Assembly: GCA_013816585.1 (NCBI GenBank)
Contig: JACDEE010000006.1
Location: forward strand, 62,001-126,000
DNA: 64,000 bases
Direction of reading: 5' to 3'
Origin: Sphingosinicella sp.
GTDB lineage: Bacteria; Pseudomonadota; Alphaproteobacteria; Sphingomonadales; Sphingomonadaceae
In this document: in pieces, positions 15,117 through 24,441 of the stretch
How the letters are laid out: each line of letters opens with the position of its first letter
Position numbering within the stretch: position 1 is the first letter of the stretch
Notes under the pieces: generated by a model
What the model saw: the letters and a program-made list of their open reading frames with translations, nothing else
Told to the model about the DNA's origin: nothing
The model's database searches: none
Made by a program: the position numbers and the translations under genes

Positions 15117-16052
15117 ATGACTGATGTAGTATTTGGTAACGTTGCGTCGCGGGGAAAGTTCCGCAGCCTGCTGAAACCGCGTGATATTTTTATTCATAAC
15201 GGCAAGGCTCTTCGTCGCGTCCGGATCAGCATTCCCCTTCAGCTCTCGGCAGCAGCAGCCGCCATGTCGACGCTTTGCTGGTCGATTTTTGCTACCGCGT
15301 CGCTCGTCACTTCCCAGCCCCCCGCCAATTCCGATCTCGCCCGTATGGAGCAGCAGGTCGAAGCGATGCAGGCTGATGTCGCCGTCATCAAGAACCAGGT
15401 CCAGCAACGTTACGAAACCACTTCGGCCGAATTGCGCAAGCTTGGGATCGACCCCCAACGCGTCCAGGGCGTCGGTGGCCCGTTCGAAGCCGTCGAGCCG
15501 CTCAAGGCCGGCGATGCCAATTTCAAAGCCTTGTTCACCAGCTGGAAAAAACTGGATCAGCTGGAGCAGGGCACGATCGCCATTCCTTCGCTGAAGCCCG
15601 TCAAGAATGCCAGCTTCACCAGTGGTTTCGGCGTTCGTTCCGATCCATTTCAGGGCCGCGCAGCCATGCATGGCGGCATCGATCTGGCCGGTCCACTCGG
15701 CACTCCCATCTACGCCACCGCCGATGGTGTCGTCGGCCGTTCGGCCTGGGCCGGCGGTTACGGTAATCTCGTCGAGCTGGACCATGGCAAAGGTATTCAG
15801 ACCCGTTACGGCCACCTTTCCAGGTCGCTGGTCAGCCCAGGACAGCGCGTCCGGCGCGGCGACCAGATCGCCATGATGGGATCGACCGGTCGTTCCACCG
15901 GCAGCCACCTTCATTATGAAGTGCGGATCGACGGCAAGGCCGTGAACCCGATCCCCTTCCTGCAGTCCAACGAGTATCTCCAGTCGGTTCAGGCCCGTGC
16001 CGCCGCCGTCACACGGGTCGCCCTTGGCGGACCTGCCGGCGGAGCCAAATAA
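15117..16052 (+). CDS. M23-family (LytM-type) cell-wall endopeptidase
   Basis: A 311-residue protein with one N-terminal hydrophobic segment (about 42-66), a short coiled-coil-like region (LARMEQQVEAMQADVAVIKNQ) and a C-terminal M23 domain. The zinc-site motifs are HGGIDLAGPLGTPIYA (HxxxD) and HLHYEVR (HxH), both intact, so the domain should be an active glycyl or D-Ala endopeptidase or an envelope-bound activator in the periplasm. The N-terminus has no cleavable signal, so it is probably anchored to the inner membrane. It stands alone, after the DUF455 remnant and convergent with purC. Confidence 0.88.
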   Translation: MTDVVFGNVASRGKFRSLLKPRDIFIHNGKALRRVRISIPLQLSAAAAAMSTLCWSIFATASLVTSQPPANSDLARMEQQVEAMQADVAVIKNQVQQRYETTSAELRKLGIDPQRVQGVGGPFEAVEPLKAGDANFKALFTSWKKLDQLEQGTIAIPSLKPVKNASFTSGFGVRSDPFQGRAAMHGGIDLAGPLGTPIYATADGVVGRSAWAGGYGNLVELDHGKGIQTRYGHLSRSLVSPGQRVRRGDQIAMMGSTGRSTGSHLHYEVRIDGKAVNPIPFLQSNEYLQSVQARAAAVTRVALGGPAGGAK

Positions 16053-16102
16053 GCTTCAGCCTTGATGTGCTGACGTGGAATTCCCGGCGGTCGCAGCCGC
16101 CC

Positions 16103-16882
16103 CTATTTACCGCGTTTCTTGCGGTGCGATTCCATATCGAGGACGCTGCTGGCGTCCCCTTCGGGAAGCAGGCCGAGGCGGCGGGCGACGTCCTGATAGG
16201 CTTCGGCTTCGCCGCCCATGTCGCGGCGGAAACGGTCCTTGTCCAATTTCTCGTTGGTCGCCATGTCCCACAACCGACAGCCGTCCGGGCTGATTTCGTC
16301 GGCCAGGATGACGCGTGAGAAATCATTTTCCCATATGCGTCCGAATTCCAGCTTGAAGTCGATCAGGCGAATGCCGACCCCGGCAAACAGGCCGGACAAG
16401 AAATCGTTGATCCGAACCGCCATGTCGGCAATGTCGTTCATCTCTTCCTGACTGGCCCATCCGAAGCAGGCGATATGTTCGTCGGCGATCATCGGATCGC
16501 CAAGCGCATCGTCCTTGTAATAATATTCGATGATCGTCCGCGGGAGCTGTGTTCCTTCTTCGATTCCAAGCCGTTTCGAAATCGAACCGGCGGCGACGTT
16601 GCGGACCACCACCTCGATCGGAATGATTTCCACCTGGCGGATCAACTGCTCGCGCATGTTCAGCCGGCGAAGGAAATGGTGCGGAATGCCAAGGCCGCCC
16701 AGAAGCGTGAAGATATGTTCGGAAATGCGATTGTTGAGCACGCCCTTGCCGGCGATCGTGCCCTTTTTCTGGGCGTTGAAGGCGGTCGCGTCATCCTTGA
16801 AATATTGAATCAGCGTTCCAGGCTCCGGACCCTCATAAAGGATCTTGGCCTTGCCTTCGTAGATCTGGCGGCGGCGGGACAT
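16103..16882 (-). CDS. purC: Phosphoribosylaminoimidazole-succinocarboxamide synthase
   Basis: A 259-residue SAICAR synthetase. [20 protein letters not shown] at the N-terminus, [20 protein letters not shown] and the signature [12 protein letters not shown], followed by [12 protein letters not shown], match PurC along its whole length. It joins CAIR and aspartate with ATP in purine synthesis. The ATG at 16882 has GAGGAG about 8 bases upstream; an ATG further upstream would add seven unsupported residues. It is monocistronic here. Confidence 0.95.
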   Translation of the reverse strand: MSRRRQIYEGKAKILYEGPEPGTLIQYFKDDATAFNAQKKGTIAGKGVLNNRISEHIFTLLGGLGIPHHFLRRLNMREQLIRQVEIIPIEVVVRNVAAGSISKRLGIEEGTQLPRTIIEYYYKDDALGDPMIADEHIACFGWASQEEMNDIADMAVRINDFLSGLFAGVGIRLIDFKLEFGRIWENDFSRVILADEISPDGCRLWDMATNEKLDKDRFRRDMGGEAEAYQDVARRLGLLPEGDASSVLDMESHRKKRGK

Positions 16883-17073
16883 GGGGCACTCCTCGGGAGC
16901 CAAGAAAAAAGGCGCCCCGGCGGCACCAAAGGGGCGTGGCCGGGGCTATGCAGCGCCTATAGCGAATGGGCAGGGCGGGGGCAATTCCGGGCGCGCGCTT
17001 ATGGCGTCGCCTCCGCGAGAACATTGAAGCAACGCGCCTTAAGGTGTATCGCAGGGCCGTTGAGCAGGAGACG

Positions 17074-17244
17074 ATGGCCATGTTTTCGATGCGCGTATAC
17101 GTACTGGTGGCGGCTATCATTGCTCTTGCGGCCTTCGGATTTGCCCAAATCTATCCGGGCAAGGGGATATTCGTCGTGTTCGCCGGCAATGCATGGGTCG
17201 CTTATTGTATTCACCGCCAACGCAAACTTACGATCCGTTGCTAA
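17074..17244 (+). CDS. Small two-helix membrane protein
   Basis: A 56-residue protein with two hydrophobic stretches (YVLVAAIIALAAFGFAQI and GIFVVFAGNAWVAYCI) and a short basic tail (HRQRKLTIRC). CAGGAG lies 6 bases before the ATG. The stop overlaps the stop of the convergent DUF4349 gene by three bases. I do not recognise a family. Confidence 0.55.
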   Translation: MAMFSMRVYVLVAAIIALAAFGFAQIYPGKGIFVVFAGNAWVAYCIHRQRKLTIRC

Positions 17245-18158
17245 GCCTGGCCTTCTAAGTGCGCCGACCGATTTTCACTTAGCGCTTCGGGTTCAGGCTC
17301 CGCCTTCCGTCCCCACCAGCCGCGCCGACGTGCTGCCCGCATCGCAAGGATGATGCCGAGCGCGATAAGGACCCACGGCAAGAGCGCGGCCACGACTAGG
17401 ATGATGAGGCCGAGGCTCTTGCCGAACAATTCGCCGACGGTGGCGAAGGCGCCCTGGATCGGTTCGCTAAAACCTCCGGCAAGCGGAGCCCCCGATTCAT
17501 AGCCAATCTCGAAGGTGGACATTGCGACGCGTCCGCGCATTTCCACCAGCCACGCACGGGCTTGTTCCAGTTCTTCCTGCGCCACATTGACGGCGCGTTC
17601 GGCGGCGACCGCTTGTTCGATATTCCCGCTTCGTGTGGCGAGTATCTGGGTGAGGCGCGCAACCAGCGCTTCTTTGGTGCGGATTCGCGCGTCGGTATCC
17701 ACGATCTGCTTGGAAAGATCCTCGCCTGAAATTCCGCGGTCGACCGTTTCGGCGCCTGCCTCTGTGGCGGCCGCCACGATTCGCTGGCCAAATTGGGCGG
17801 CGATCGGAGCGGCCACCTGCAAGGTCAGTGAGCCATTCACATAATCGCCGCTGCTCGCGCTTCGCTTCAGGTCGACTATGCGGCAGCGGGCCGGGCCTAG
17901 TTTCTCGCACAATGCGACATGCTTTTCCTGCACGCCGCTAACGGCCTCGGAAGCCAGCCGGAATGTGTAGAGGTGCGTATAGGCAATTTGCGGAACGGCG
18001 GTTTTTACCTCTTCGCCGGTGGCATCCGGTTTGGCCGGCGCCGCTGCCTCAGCGTCAAAAGCTTTCAGTGCCGTGGTGGATTGGGTGGGGGCGCCCTGCT
18101 GGCCGCAAGCGGCGACCATCAAGGCCAGGCCAAATGCCAAACAGGCTCGGATATTCAT
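17241..18158 (-). CDS. DUF4349-domain lipoprotein
   Basis: A 305-residue envelope protein. It begins with MNIRACLAFGLALMVAACGQ, a lipoprotein signal with the lipobox VAAC. The central part (about 55-245) contains the DUF4349 pattern: a VxxLKRSASSGDYVNGSLTLQV strand region and a long coiled-coil helix (DTDARIRTKEALVARL and EQAVAAERAVNVAQEELEQARAWL). A C-terminal transmembrane segment (LGLIILVVAALLPWVLIALG) and a basic tail with WWGRK follow, so the protein may span the periplasm between a lipid anchor and the inner membrane. Function unknown. It lies directly downstream of kynU (23 bases) on the same strand. Confidence 0.75.
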   Translation of the reverse strand: MNIRACLAFGLALMVAACGQQGAPTQSTTALKAFDAEAAAPAKPDATGEEVKTAVPQIAYTHLYTFRLASEAVSGVQEKHVALCEKLGPARCRIVDLKRSASSGDYVNGSLTLQVAAPIAAQFGQRIVAAATEAGAETVDRGISGEDLSKQIVDTDARIRTKEALVARLTQILATRSGNIEQAVAAERAVNVAQEELEQARAWLVEMRGRVAMSTFEIGYESGAPLAGGFSEPIQGAFATVGELFGKSLGLIILVVAALLPWVLIALGIILAMRAARRRGWWGRKAEPEPEALSENRSAHLEGQA

Positions 18159-18181
18159 GGCAATCCCTCCCGGGTCCAAGA

Positions 18182-19417
18182 TTAAGTTACCTTGCCGCGA
18201 ACCGCAAAGCGGGGCTCGCGCCAGCTTTCGCTTTCGAGGATCGCGACCATCCGGTCGACTCCTTCCCAGATGTCGGCATGGCTGAGGTAGAGCGGGGTAA
18301 GGCCGAAACGGACTACGTCGGGCGCCCGGAAATCGCCGATCACTCCGGCATCGATCAGCGCCTGGCAGATCTCGAACGCATGGGGATGGCGGTAGGAGAT
18401 GTGGCTGCCGCGTAGCGCCGGATCGGCCGGCGAGATGCATTCGAGGCCGAAGCCAGCGCACCTTTCCTCGACCGTTCGCACAACCAGGTCGAACAGCGAA
18501 ACCGACTTGGCCCACAGCGCTTCCAGATCGACACCGGCAAAGCTTTCGACCCCAGCCTCCAGCGCGGCGAGACTGAGGACGGGAGGCGTGCCGGCCAGGA
18601 AGCGGGAAATGCCGGCGGCCGGCACATAATCGTCGGTGAAGTCAAAGGGTGCCGCATGGCCCATCCAGCCGCGCAAGGGTGACATCAGCCGATCTTGAAG
18701 ATGCTCGGCGACATAGAGGAACGCCGGCGCCCCCGGGCCGCCGTTCAGATATTTGTAGCCGCAGCCAACCGCCAGCTCGGCCCCGTCGCGATTGAGGTGC
18801 AGCGGCAGGGCGCCGACGCTGTGGGAAAGGTCCCAGAGCGTCAGCGCGCCCGCGGCCCTGGCCTTTGCGGTCATCGCCGCCATGTCGAAGCGTGCGCCGC
18901 TTTTATAATGAACATGGGTGAGAAGGAGGAGGTTGGTATCGTCGCCGATCGCCTGCTCGACCGCATCGCGCGGCTCGATCCTGAGGCGCATCCCGGGAAC
19001 CAGCTCAACCGCGCCGCTGGCAATGTGGAGATCGGTGTGGAAATTGCCCGATTCAGTGACAAGCTGATGCCGGTCCGGCGCCAGCGGCGCCGCGGCGAGG
19101 ATCAGCTTGAACAGATTGACCGAGACCGAATCGGCGACGATCACTTCGTTCGGCTTCGCCCCGATCAGCGCGGCAATTTTCGCGCCCACGCGCTGCGGCG
19201 CCTCGATCCAGCCATGGACATTCCAGCTTCGGATGAGCGAATTGCCCCATTCGTGCAGCACCGTCTCATTCGCGCGCAAAATACTTTTTTTGGGAAGCGC
19301 GCCAAGGGAATTGCCGTCGAGATAGATGAGGCCTTCGGGGAGCACGAAGCGGTCGCGAAGGCCCGCAAGCGGATCGGCTTCGTCAAGCGCCAGGATGTGG
19401 CCGGGTATTTCGCTCAT
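18182..19417 (-). CDS. kynU: Kynureninase
   Basis: A 411-residue PLP enzyme of aminotransferase fold class V. YLDGNSLGALP at the N-terminus, WDLSHSVGALPL (cofactor Asp) and GCGYKYLNGGPGAPAF with the PLP lysine (near 218) are hallmark kynureninase motifs. It hydrolyses kynurenine to anthranilate and alanine in tryptophan degradation. It overlaps the upstream alpha/beta hydrolase by 4 bases (ATGA), so they are translated together. The first pathway enzyme, tryptophan 2,3-dioxygenase, is not in this window. Confidence 0.93.
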   Translation of the reverse strand: MSEIPGHILALDEADPLAGLRDRFVLPEGLIYLDGNSLGALPKKSILRANETVLHEWGNSLIRSWNVHGWIEAPQRVGAKIAALIGAKPNEVIVADSVSVNLFKLILAAAPLAPDRHQLVTESGNFHTDLHIASGAVELVPGMRLRIEPRDAVEQAIGDDTNLLLLTHVHYKSGARFDMAAMTAKARAAGALTLWDLSHSVGALPLHLNRDGAELAVGCGYKYLNGGPGAPAFLYVAEHLQDRLMSPLRGWMGHAAPFDFTDDYVPAAGISRFLAGTPPVLSLAALEAGVESFAGVDLEALWAKSVSLFDLVVRTVEERCAGFGLECISPADPALRGSHISYRHPHAFEICQALIDAGVIGDFRAPDVVRFGLTPLYLSHADIWEGVDRMVAILESESWREPRFAVRGKVT

Positions 19418-20355
19418 CGCCGACCCAGCCCGCGCTCTATTTCGTCGACCGCGACGGCCCAGGCCGCACTTTCGGGCGCGATCAGTTCGATATGGCCCTG
19501 ATTGGGAACGATGTGGACGATGACCTCGTCACCCTTGGCCCGCATCCTTGCGGCATAGTCGCCCGCAAAATTGGTCGGGATGATCCGGTCCTTGTCGCCA
19601 TTGACCAATATCTGCGGCACGCCCAGCGGCGCTAGCCGCGGAACCGACGTATCGGCGTAAACCTCTCGGCTGGAGAGGGTGGGCGGCCCCACGAGCCGGT
19701 CGATGACTTCGGATCCGCAGCCTTGCTCTTCGGCGCGCGCCTGTTCCAGGTCGGGCAGACCGCCAAGGCTTACGACGCGGGTGATCCGCAGCGGATTGGC
19801 GGCGCGCAAAGGTGATTTGGGGTCGATCTTCGACGCCGCCGCCGGCCGGGCGGCCAGCCACAAGGCGAGATGGCCGCCGGCGCTGTGCCCCGTGGCGACC
19901 AAGTTGGTGATATCGAGACCATGTTTCGGACCATGGTCGCGGAGCGCGTCCGCCGCCGCCGCCGCATCGAGGAAAGTGCCGGGATAGCCGCCACCATCGC
20001 GATCGACGCCGCGATAGTCGATATTCCAGACCGCGATGCCGCGCTGGCGCAAATCGTCCGCGATCCAGTTCATGATGCGGCGGTCGGCGATTTCGGTCTG
20101 CCAGCAGCCGCCATGGACCATCAGCACCACCGGATGCGGGCCTTTACCCTTGGGCAGCCAGAGATCGACCTTTTGCAAGGCTTCGGGCCCATAAGAGATG
20201 GAAGTGCTTTCCGCCGGGCGGTCCCGGGTCAGCAGATCCGGCCAGGTCAAAAGGCCGTCCGCTGCTTTGGGCTTCGGTTCGGCGGGCGGGGTCGGATCGG
20301 TCATCGCACAAGCGGCTAGCGCGAGCGTGGCGGCAAGGGCAAGGGTTGGGCGCAA
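19414..20355 (-). CDS. Alpha/beta hydrolase lipoprotein, candidate kynurenine formamidase
   Basis: A 313-residue alpha/beta hydrolase of the esterase/lipase (BD-FAE, arylformamidase-like) type. VVLMVHGGCW is the oxyanion-hole motif, GHSAGGHLALWL holds the nucleophilic Ser, VNGDKDRIIPTNF the acid and GHIEL the His. The N-terminus is a lipoprotein signal (LALAATLALAACAM). The start is TTG at 20355 with GGAGAG 5 bases upstream; the next ATG would destroy the signal. The 4-base overlap with kynU suggests it hydrolyses N-formylkynurenine, but an exported enzyme would be out of place for a cytoplasmic substrate. Confidence 0.65.
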   Translation of the reverse strand: MRPTLALAATLALAACAMTDPTPPAEPKPKAADGLLTWPDLLTRDRPAESTSISYGPEALQKVDLWLPKGKGPHPVVLMVHGGCWQTEIADRRIMNWIADDLRQRGIAVWNIDYRGVDRDGGGYPGTFLDAAAAADALRDHGPKHGLDITNLVATGHSAGGHLALWLAARPAAASKIDPKSPLRAANPLRITRVVSLGGLPDLEQARAEEQGCGSEVIDRLVGPPTLSSREVYADTSVPRLAPLGVPQILVNGDKDRIIPTNFAGDYAARMRAKGDEVIVHIVPNQGHIELIAPESAAWAVAVDEIERGLGRR

Positions 20356-20363
20356 ATCACTCT

Positions 20364-20389
20364 CCGCTAATCTGCCACCTCGTTAGCGG
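20364..20389. promoter_or_regulatory. Inverted repeat in the divergent kyn/NTF2 intergenic region
   Basis: CCGCTAA (20364-20370) and TTAGCGG (20383-20389), 12 bases apart, lie between the divergent hydrolase-kynU operon and the NTF2-like gene, next to the hydrolase ribosome-binding site. It could be an operator; no regulator gene adjoins it. Confidence 0.35.
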
Positions 20390-20442
20390 TCACAATTTGC
20401 TATGGCAAAGCGATCCGAGGGCAAAGGGAAGAGACCGGGCCG

Positions 20443-20898
20443 ATGAATTTCCATGATCTGGACGAGGTGCTGGATGCTTTCTACGCCTCGATTTCGGGGC
20501 CCGCCGGGATGCAGGATTGGGAGTTGTCCGCGAGGCTATTGCATACCGACGCGCGGATGGTGCGGACCCGGCTGGATGAAGCGGGAAGGCCGGTGGCCTT
20601 TTCCTTTTCGGTCGAGGAATATCGGAAAAACACGGCACCGCTGCTGGCGAGAATGGATTTCTACGAAAGGGAAGTTGCGCGGCGAACGATCCGTTTCGGC
20701 AATATCGCCCAGGTCTTTTCCGCTTACGAAGCCCATGACAGGCTGGATGGCGGAAAACTGCTCAAGCGCGGCATGAACATGATCCACCTGTACGACGATT
20801 CACATCGTTGGTGGATCATGCATGTCATCTGGGACGATGAACGCGAAGGCGTAGCCATACCTGCCGCGATTTTCGATCAATGGCAGGATAAGGGTTAA
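20443..20898 (+). CDS. NTF2-like (SnoaL-type) protein of unknown function
   Basis: A 151-residue protein with the pattern of an NTF2-like cone fold: an N-terminal helix (DLDEVLDAFYASISGP), an aromatic-rich middle (TRLDEAGRPVAFSFSVEEYRK) and a final strand pair (MIHLYDDSHRWWIMHVIWDDE). Proteins of this size and shape include small enzymes and ligand-binding proteins; active-site residues cannot be assigned. It is divergent from the kynureninase operon and convergent with a 50-residue protein. Confidence 0.6.
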   Translation: MNFHDLDEVLDAFYASISGPAGMQDWELSARLLHTDARMVRTRLDEAGRPVAFSFSVEEYRKNTAPLLARMDFYEREVARRTIRFGNIAQVFSAYEAHDRLDGGKLLKRGMNMIHLYDDSHRWWIMHVIWDDEREGVAIPAAIFDQWQDKG

Positions 20899-20910
20899 CC
20901 GCGTCGCTCA

Positions 20911-21063
20911 TCAGCAGGAGCTTTTCTTCTTCCACGGGGCATCGAACTGGATGCGGTGCAGGCTGTCGAAGGCGGCCCGAACCGGCGCAAGCGCCCGGTG
21001 AATGGCTTCGGAGAAGTCGTGATGATGCTCGACCCAGATGCGGCCGTCCATTTCGTCTCGCAT
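20911..21063 (-). CDS. Small protein of unknown function
   Basis: A 50-residue soluble protein with a strong ribosome-binding site (AGGAGG, 5 bases before the ATG at 21063). It has an acidic start (MRDEMDGRIWVEHHHDF), a helix (SEAIHRALAPVRAAFDSLHRI) and a basic C-terminus (WKKKSSC). The three consecutive histidines and terminal cysteine are notable but no metal-binding family is recognised. A longer frame starting upstream lacks a ribosome-binding site. Confidence 0.55.
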   Translation of the reverse strand: MRDEMDGRIWVEHHHDFSEAIHRALAPVRAAFDSLHRIQFDAPWKKKSSC

Positions 21064-21170
21064 GTTATCCTCCTGATAGCCCCGATCGCTCGATGACCTG
21101 GGCCCCTGAAATAAGGAAGAAGGCACTTTGCCGCCAACTAAAGGCTCGACACAGGTGATTAACAGGCCTT

Positions 21171-22112
21171 ATGATCTCACCCATGCGTCAGATCCCTCCC
21201 TTGAGCGCCATCAGGGCGTTTGAATCGGCGGCGCGCCACGAAAATTTCACGCAGGCTGCCGCCGAACTGGGCATGACCCAGGCCGCCGTCAGCTATCAAA
21301 TTCGCCTGCTGGAAGAACGGCTTGGCCTGCCTTTGTTCCACCGGGTCAAACGACAGGTTAGGCTGACCGAAACCGGCCGTCGCATCGCCCCCCTGGTATC
21401 CGGAGCATTCGATGGCCTGGATGATGCTTTCGGCATCGCGCGCGCCGCGAGCGACACCGTCCTGACCATCAGCTGTTCGAGCACGTTCGCGTCCAATTGG
21501 CTGGCGAAACGGCTGGGAAGATTTCAGGTGCAGCGGCCGGGCCTCGCCGTCCGCCTGGATACCACTGATCGGATCGTCGATTTCGCCCATGACGATGCGG
21601 ATGTCGCGATCCGTAATTCCGCCAATCCTTCCCCGGGCCTGGACACGCATTTCCTGATGCGCGTTCCGATCGCGCCGTTGGCCAGCGCCGATTTCATCGC
21701 ACGGCATGGGCCGTTCAAGTCGCCCGATGATGTCATGTGCGCGCCGCGGGTTTCGCCTGACGATCAATGGTGGGCGCGGTGGCTCAATTCCGCCGGGGGT
21801 AATCCGGCCAAGCTGGCGTCGCGCGTCGGCGTGCGGCTGGACTTGCAGGTGCTGGACGGCAATGCCGCGATTGCAGGCCAGGGGATCGCCATCCTCAACG
21901 CGGCTTTGTGGTGGCAGGAGATCCGGTCGGGAACATTGGTGCAGTCCCACCCGCACATAGCCTATAGCCGTGGACGCTATTGGCTGGTCTACCCAGAATA
22001 TCGGCGCAACACGCCCAAGGTGAAGGCATTTCGCGAGTGGATGCTGGAGGAAATGCGCGCCGAGCAGGTGGACGGATTTCCCGCTGCTTTTACAGAAGCT
22101 GTGGATATCTAG
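21171..22112 (+). CDS. LysR-family transcriptional regulator, GcvA type
   Basis: A 313-residue LTTR. The N-terminal helix-turn-helix (LSAIRAFESAARHENFTQAA, then LGMTQAAVSYQIRLLEERLG) and the substrate-binding domain with LTISCSSTFASNWLAKRLGRF are those of the GcvA-like LTTR branch. Either the ATG at 21171 or that at 21183 (MRQIPPLSAI) could be used; the latter gives the usual family start. Neighbours give no clear target: a small protein upstream and parC downstream on the same strand. Confidence 0.88.
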   Translation: MISPMRQIPPLSAIRAFESAARHENFTQAAAELGMTQAAVSYQIRLLEERLGLPLFHRVKRQVRLTETGRRIAPLVSGAFDGLDDAFGIARAASDTVLTISCSSTFASNWLAKRLGRFQVQRPGLAVRLDTTDRIVDFAHDDADVAIRNSANPSPGLDTHFLMRVPIAPLASADFIARHGPFKSPDDVMCAPRVSPDDQWWARWLNSAGGNPAKLASRVGVRLDLQVLDGNAAIAGQGIAILNAALWWQEIRSGTLVQSHPHIAYSRGRYWLVYPEYRRNTPKVKAFREWMLEEMRAEQVDGFPAAFTEAVDI

Positions 22113-22157
22113 GCCTCGGCGCTCGCGCGGCGCGCGATCCTTCGCTATCCCGGCTTC

Positions 22158-24401
22158 ATGTCCGACCCCACCGATATCTTCGACAAGATTGTTGACGCGC
22201 CTTTCGACGAGGCTCTTTCGGAGCGCTATCTCGTCTATGCATTGTCGACGATCACCGCTCGTTCGCTTCCCGACGTCCGCGATGGTCTGAAGCCCGTTCA
22301 CCGCCGCCTTTTGTGGGCGATGCGGCTGCTTCGCCTCGATCCCGCGTCCGGATACAAGAAATGCGCCCGCGTCGTCGGCGACACGATCGGCAAATATCAT
22401 CCCCATGGCGATCAGTCGGTCTATGACGCGATGGTCCGTCTCGCTCAGACCTTTTCGCTTCGCTATCCGCTGGTCGACGGGCAGGGTAATTTCGGCAATA
22501 TCGACGGCGATAATGCCGCCGCCTATCGTTATACCGAAGCGCGGCTGACCGCGACCGCGGTCGAGCTGATGGACGGGCTTGACGAAGGCAGCGCCGATTT
22601 TCGCCCCACCTATAATAATGAAGACGAAGAGCCTGAGATATTTCCCGGCCTGTTTCCCAACCTGCTCGCCAACGGCGCTAGCGGAATCGCGGTGGGGATG
22701 GCGACGTCGATCCCGCCGCACAATGCCGCCGAAATCATCGACGCCGCGGTCCATTTGATCGACAATCCCAAGGCCGAACATTCGGCCCTGATGGATTTTG
22801 TTTCCGGCCCCGATTTCCCGACCGGCGGCGTGGTGGTGGACAGCGCCGAAGCGATTGCCGGCGCCTATGCGACCGGCCGTGGCGGCTTCCGGGTGCGCGC
22901 GCGATGGGAGCTTGAAAAAGGGGCGCAGGGAAGCTGGGCCGCGATTATCACGGAAATCCCCTATCAGGTGCCCAAATCGAAGCTGATCGAGCAGATTGCC
23001 AGCCTGATCGGCGACAAGAAGTTGCCCATCCTGACCGATATCCGCGATGAATCGGATGAACTGATTCGGATCGTGCTGGAGCCGCGCAGCCGGACGGTCG
23101 AGCCGCAGGTGCTGATGGACAGTTTGTTCCGGCTGACCGATCTGGAAGTGCGCATATCCTTGAACCTCAACGTGCTCGACGCCAAGCGGACGCCGCGGGT
23201 AATGAGCCTTCGCGAAGTCTTGACCGAATGGCTCGACCACCAGATCATCGTATTGGTCCGCCGGGCCGAGCACCGCGTGGCGAAGATCGTCGACCGCGCC
23301 GAGCTGCTCGAAGGCTATCTGATCGCTTATCTGAACCTCGACCGGGTGATCGAAATCATCCGCCAGGAGGATGAGCCCAAACCGGTGATGATCGCAGAAT
23401 TCGGTCTGACCGACCGCCAGGCCGAAGCGATCCTCAACATGCGCCTCCGCAGCCTCCGCAAGCTGGAGGAAATGCAGATTCGCAAGGAGCGCGATGCACT
23501 GGAGAAGGAACGCGAGGAGCTGGCCCGGCTGATCGAAAGCCGGCCGCGCCAGTTGACCCGGCTCAAGAAGAATCTGGCGGCTTTGCGCGAACGCTATGCC
23601 CCCGACACTTTGTTGGGCGCGCGTCGGACTTCGATCGAGGAAGCCGGCCCGGCGCGGGAGATTCCGCTGGAGGCGATGATCGAGCGCGAACCGATCACCG
23701 TCATCATGTCGCTGCGCGGCTGGGTCAGGGCGATGAAGGGCCATGTCGATCTCGCCAATCCGGAGGCAATGAAATTCAAGGAAGGCGACGGGCCCAAATT
23801 CGCCTTTCATGCCCAGACGACCGACAAGATCCTTCTCGCCGCCGAAAATGGTCGATTCTACACGCTGGCTGCCGACAAATTGCCAGGCGGGCGTGGTTTC
23901 GGGGAGCCGGTGCGGCTGATCGTCGATCTGGAAGGCGAAGGTAATGCGATTGCCCTTATGCCGGCCGCGGCGGGGGCCAAATTGTTGCTGGCCTCTTCCG
24001 ACGGGCGCGGGTTCGTGACGTCCGCCAGCGGAGCGGTGGCGGAAACGCGCAAGGGCAAGCAGATCGTCAATCTGCGCGAAGGTTCAAAGCTGAATGTCGT
24101 TCGCCAGATCGGCGCCGGCGACGATTATGTCGCGGCAATCGGCGAGAATCGAAAAATGGTGGTATTCCCGATCGCGGAACTGCCCGAAATGGGCCGTGGC
24201 CAGGGCGTCCAGCTGCAGCGCTATCGCGATGGGGGTCTCAGCGATGCTACGACCTTCTCCTTTGCGGAGGGGCTCAGCTGGGAAATGGGAGGTGCCACCG
24301 GGCGCGTCCGGACCGAGGCAGACCTTTCGGGATGGCGGACCGCCCGCGGCGCCGCGGGCCGTATGCCGCCGCTCGGGTTCCCGCGGGCCAACAGATTCTA
24401 A
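22158..24401 (+). CDS. parC: DNA topoisomerase IV subunit A
   Basis: A 747-residue type IIA topoisomerase subunit. RSLPDVRDGLKPVHRR, GKYHPHGDQSVYDAMVR and the active-site Tyr in AAYRYTEARLT (near residue 122) are intact; the C-terminal half carries beta-pinwheel blades (for example TDKILLAAENGRFYTLAADK). ParC with ParE unlinks daughter chromosomes. The quinolone-relevant loop has GDQSVYDA, where the DQSVY stretch is the usual wild-type-like form. parE is not in the window. Confidence 0.94.
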   Translation: MSDPTDIFDKIVDAPFDEALSERYLVYALSTITARSLPDVRDGLKPVHRRLLWAMRLLRLDPASGYKKCARVVGDTIGKYHPHGDQSVYDAMVRLAQTFSLRYPLVDGQGNFGNIDGDNAAAYRYTEARLTATAVELMDGLDEGSADFRPTYNNEDEEPEIFPGLFPNLLANGASGIAVGMATSIPPHNAAEIIDAAVHLIDNPKAEHSALMDFVSGPDFPTGGVVVDSAEAIAGAYATGRGGFRVRARWELEKGAQGSWAAIITEIPYQVPKSKLIEQIASLIGDKKLPILTDIRDESDELIRIVLEPRSRTVEPQVLMDSLFRLTDLEVRISLNLNVLDAKRTPRVMSLREVLTEWLDHQIIVLVRRAEHRVAKIVDRAELLEGYLIAYLNLDRVIEIIRQEDEPKPVMIAEFGLTDRQAEAILNMRLRSLRKLEEMQIRKERDALEKEREELARLIESRPRQLTRLKKNLAALRERYAPDTLLGARRTSIEEAGPAREIPLEAMIEREPITVIMSLRGWVRAMKGHVDLANPEAMKFKEGDGPKFAFHAQTTDKILLAAENGRFYTLAADKLPGGRGFGEPVRLIVDLEGEGNAIALMPAAAGAKLLLASSDGRGFVTSASGAVAETRKGKQIVNLREGSKLNVVRQIGAGDDYVAAIGENRKMVVFPIAELPEMGRGQGVQLQRYRDGGLSDATTFSFAEGLSWEMGGATGRVRTEADLSGWRTARGAAGRMPPLGFPRANRF

Positions 24402-24441
24402 ACTCAATCAAGAATTAACGGCTCTCCGTTAGTGCAGCTTT

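Noticed and set aside
16086-16101. GGCGG / CCGCC hairpin after purC
   Set aside because: Only five base pairs and no clear T-run on the purC strand.
21177-23810. An 877-codon open frame on the minus strand
   Set aside because: It lies fully antisense to the LysR gene and parC, both certain; long antisense frames are usual in GC-rich DNA and its product has no family resemblance.
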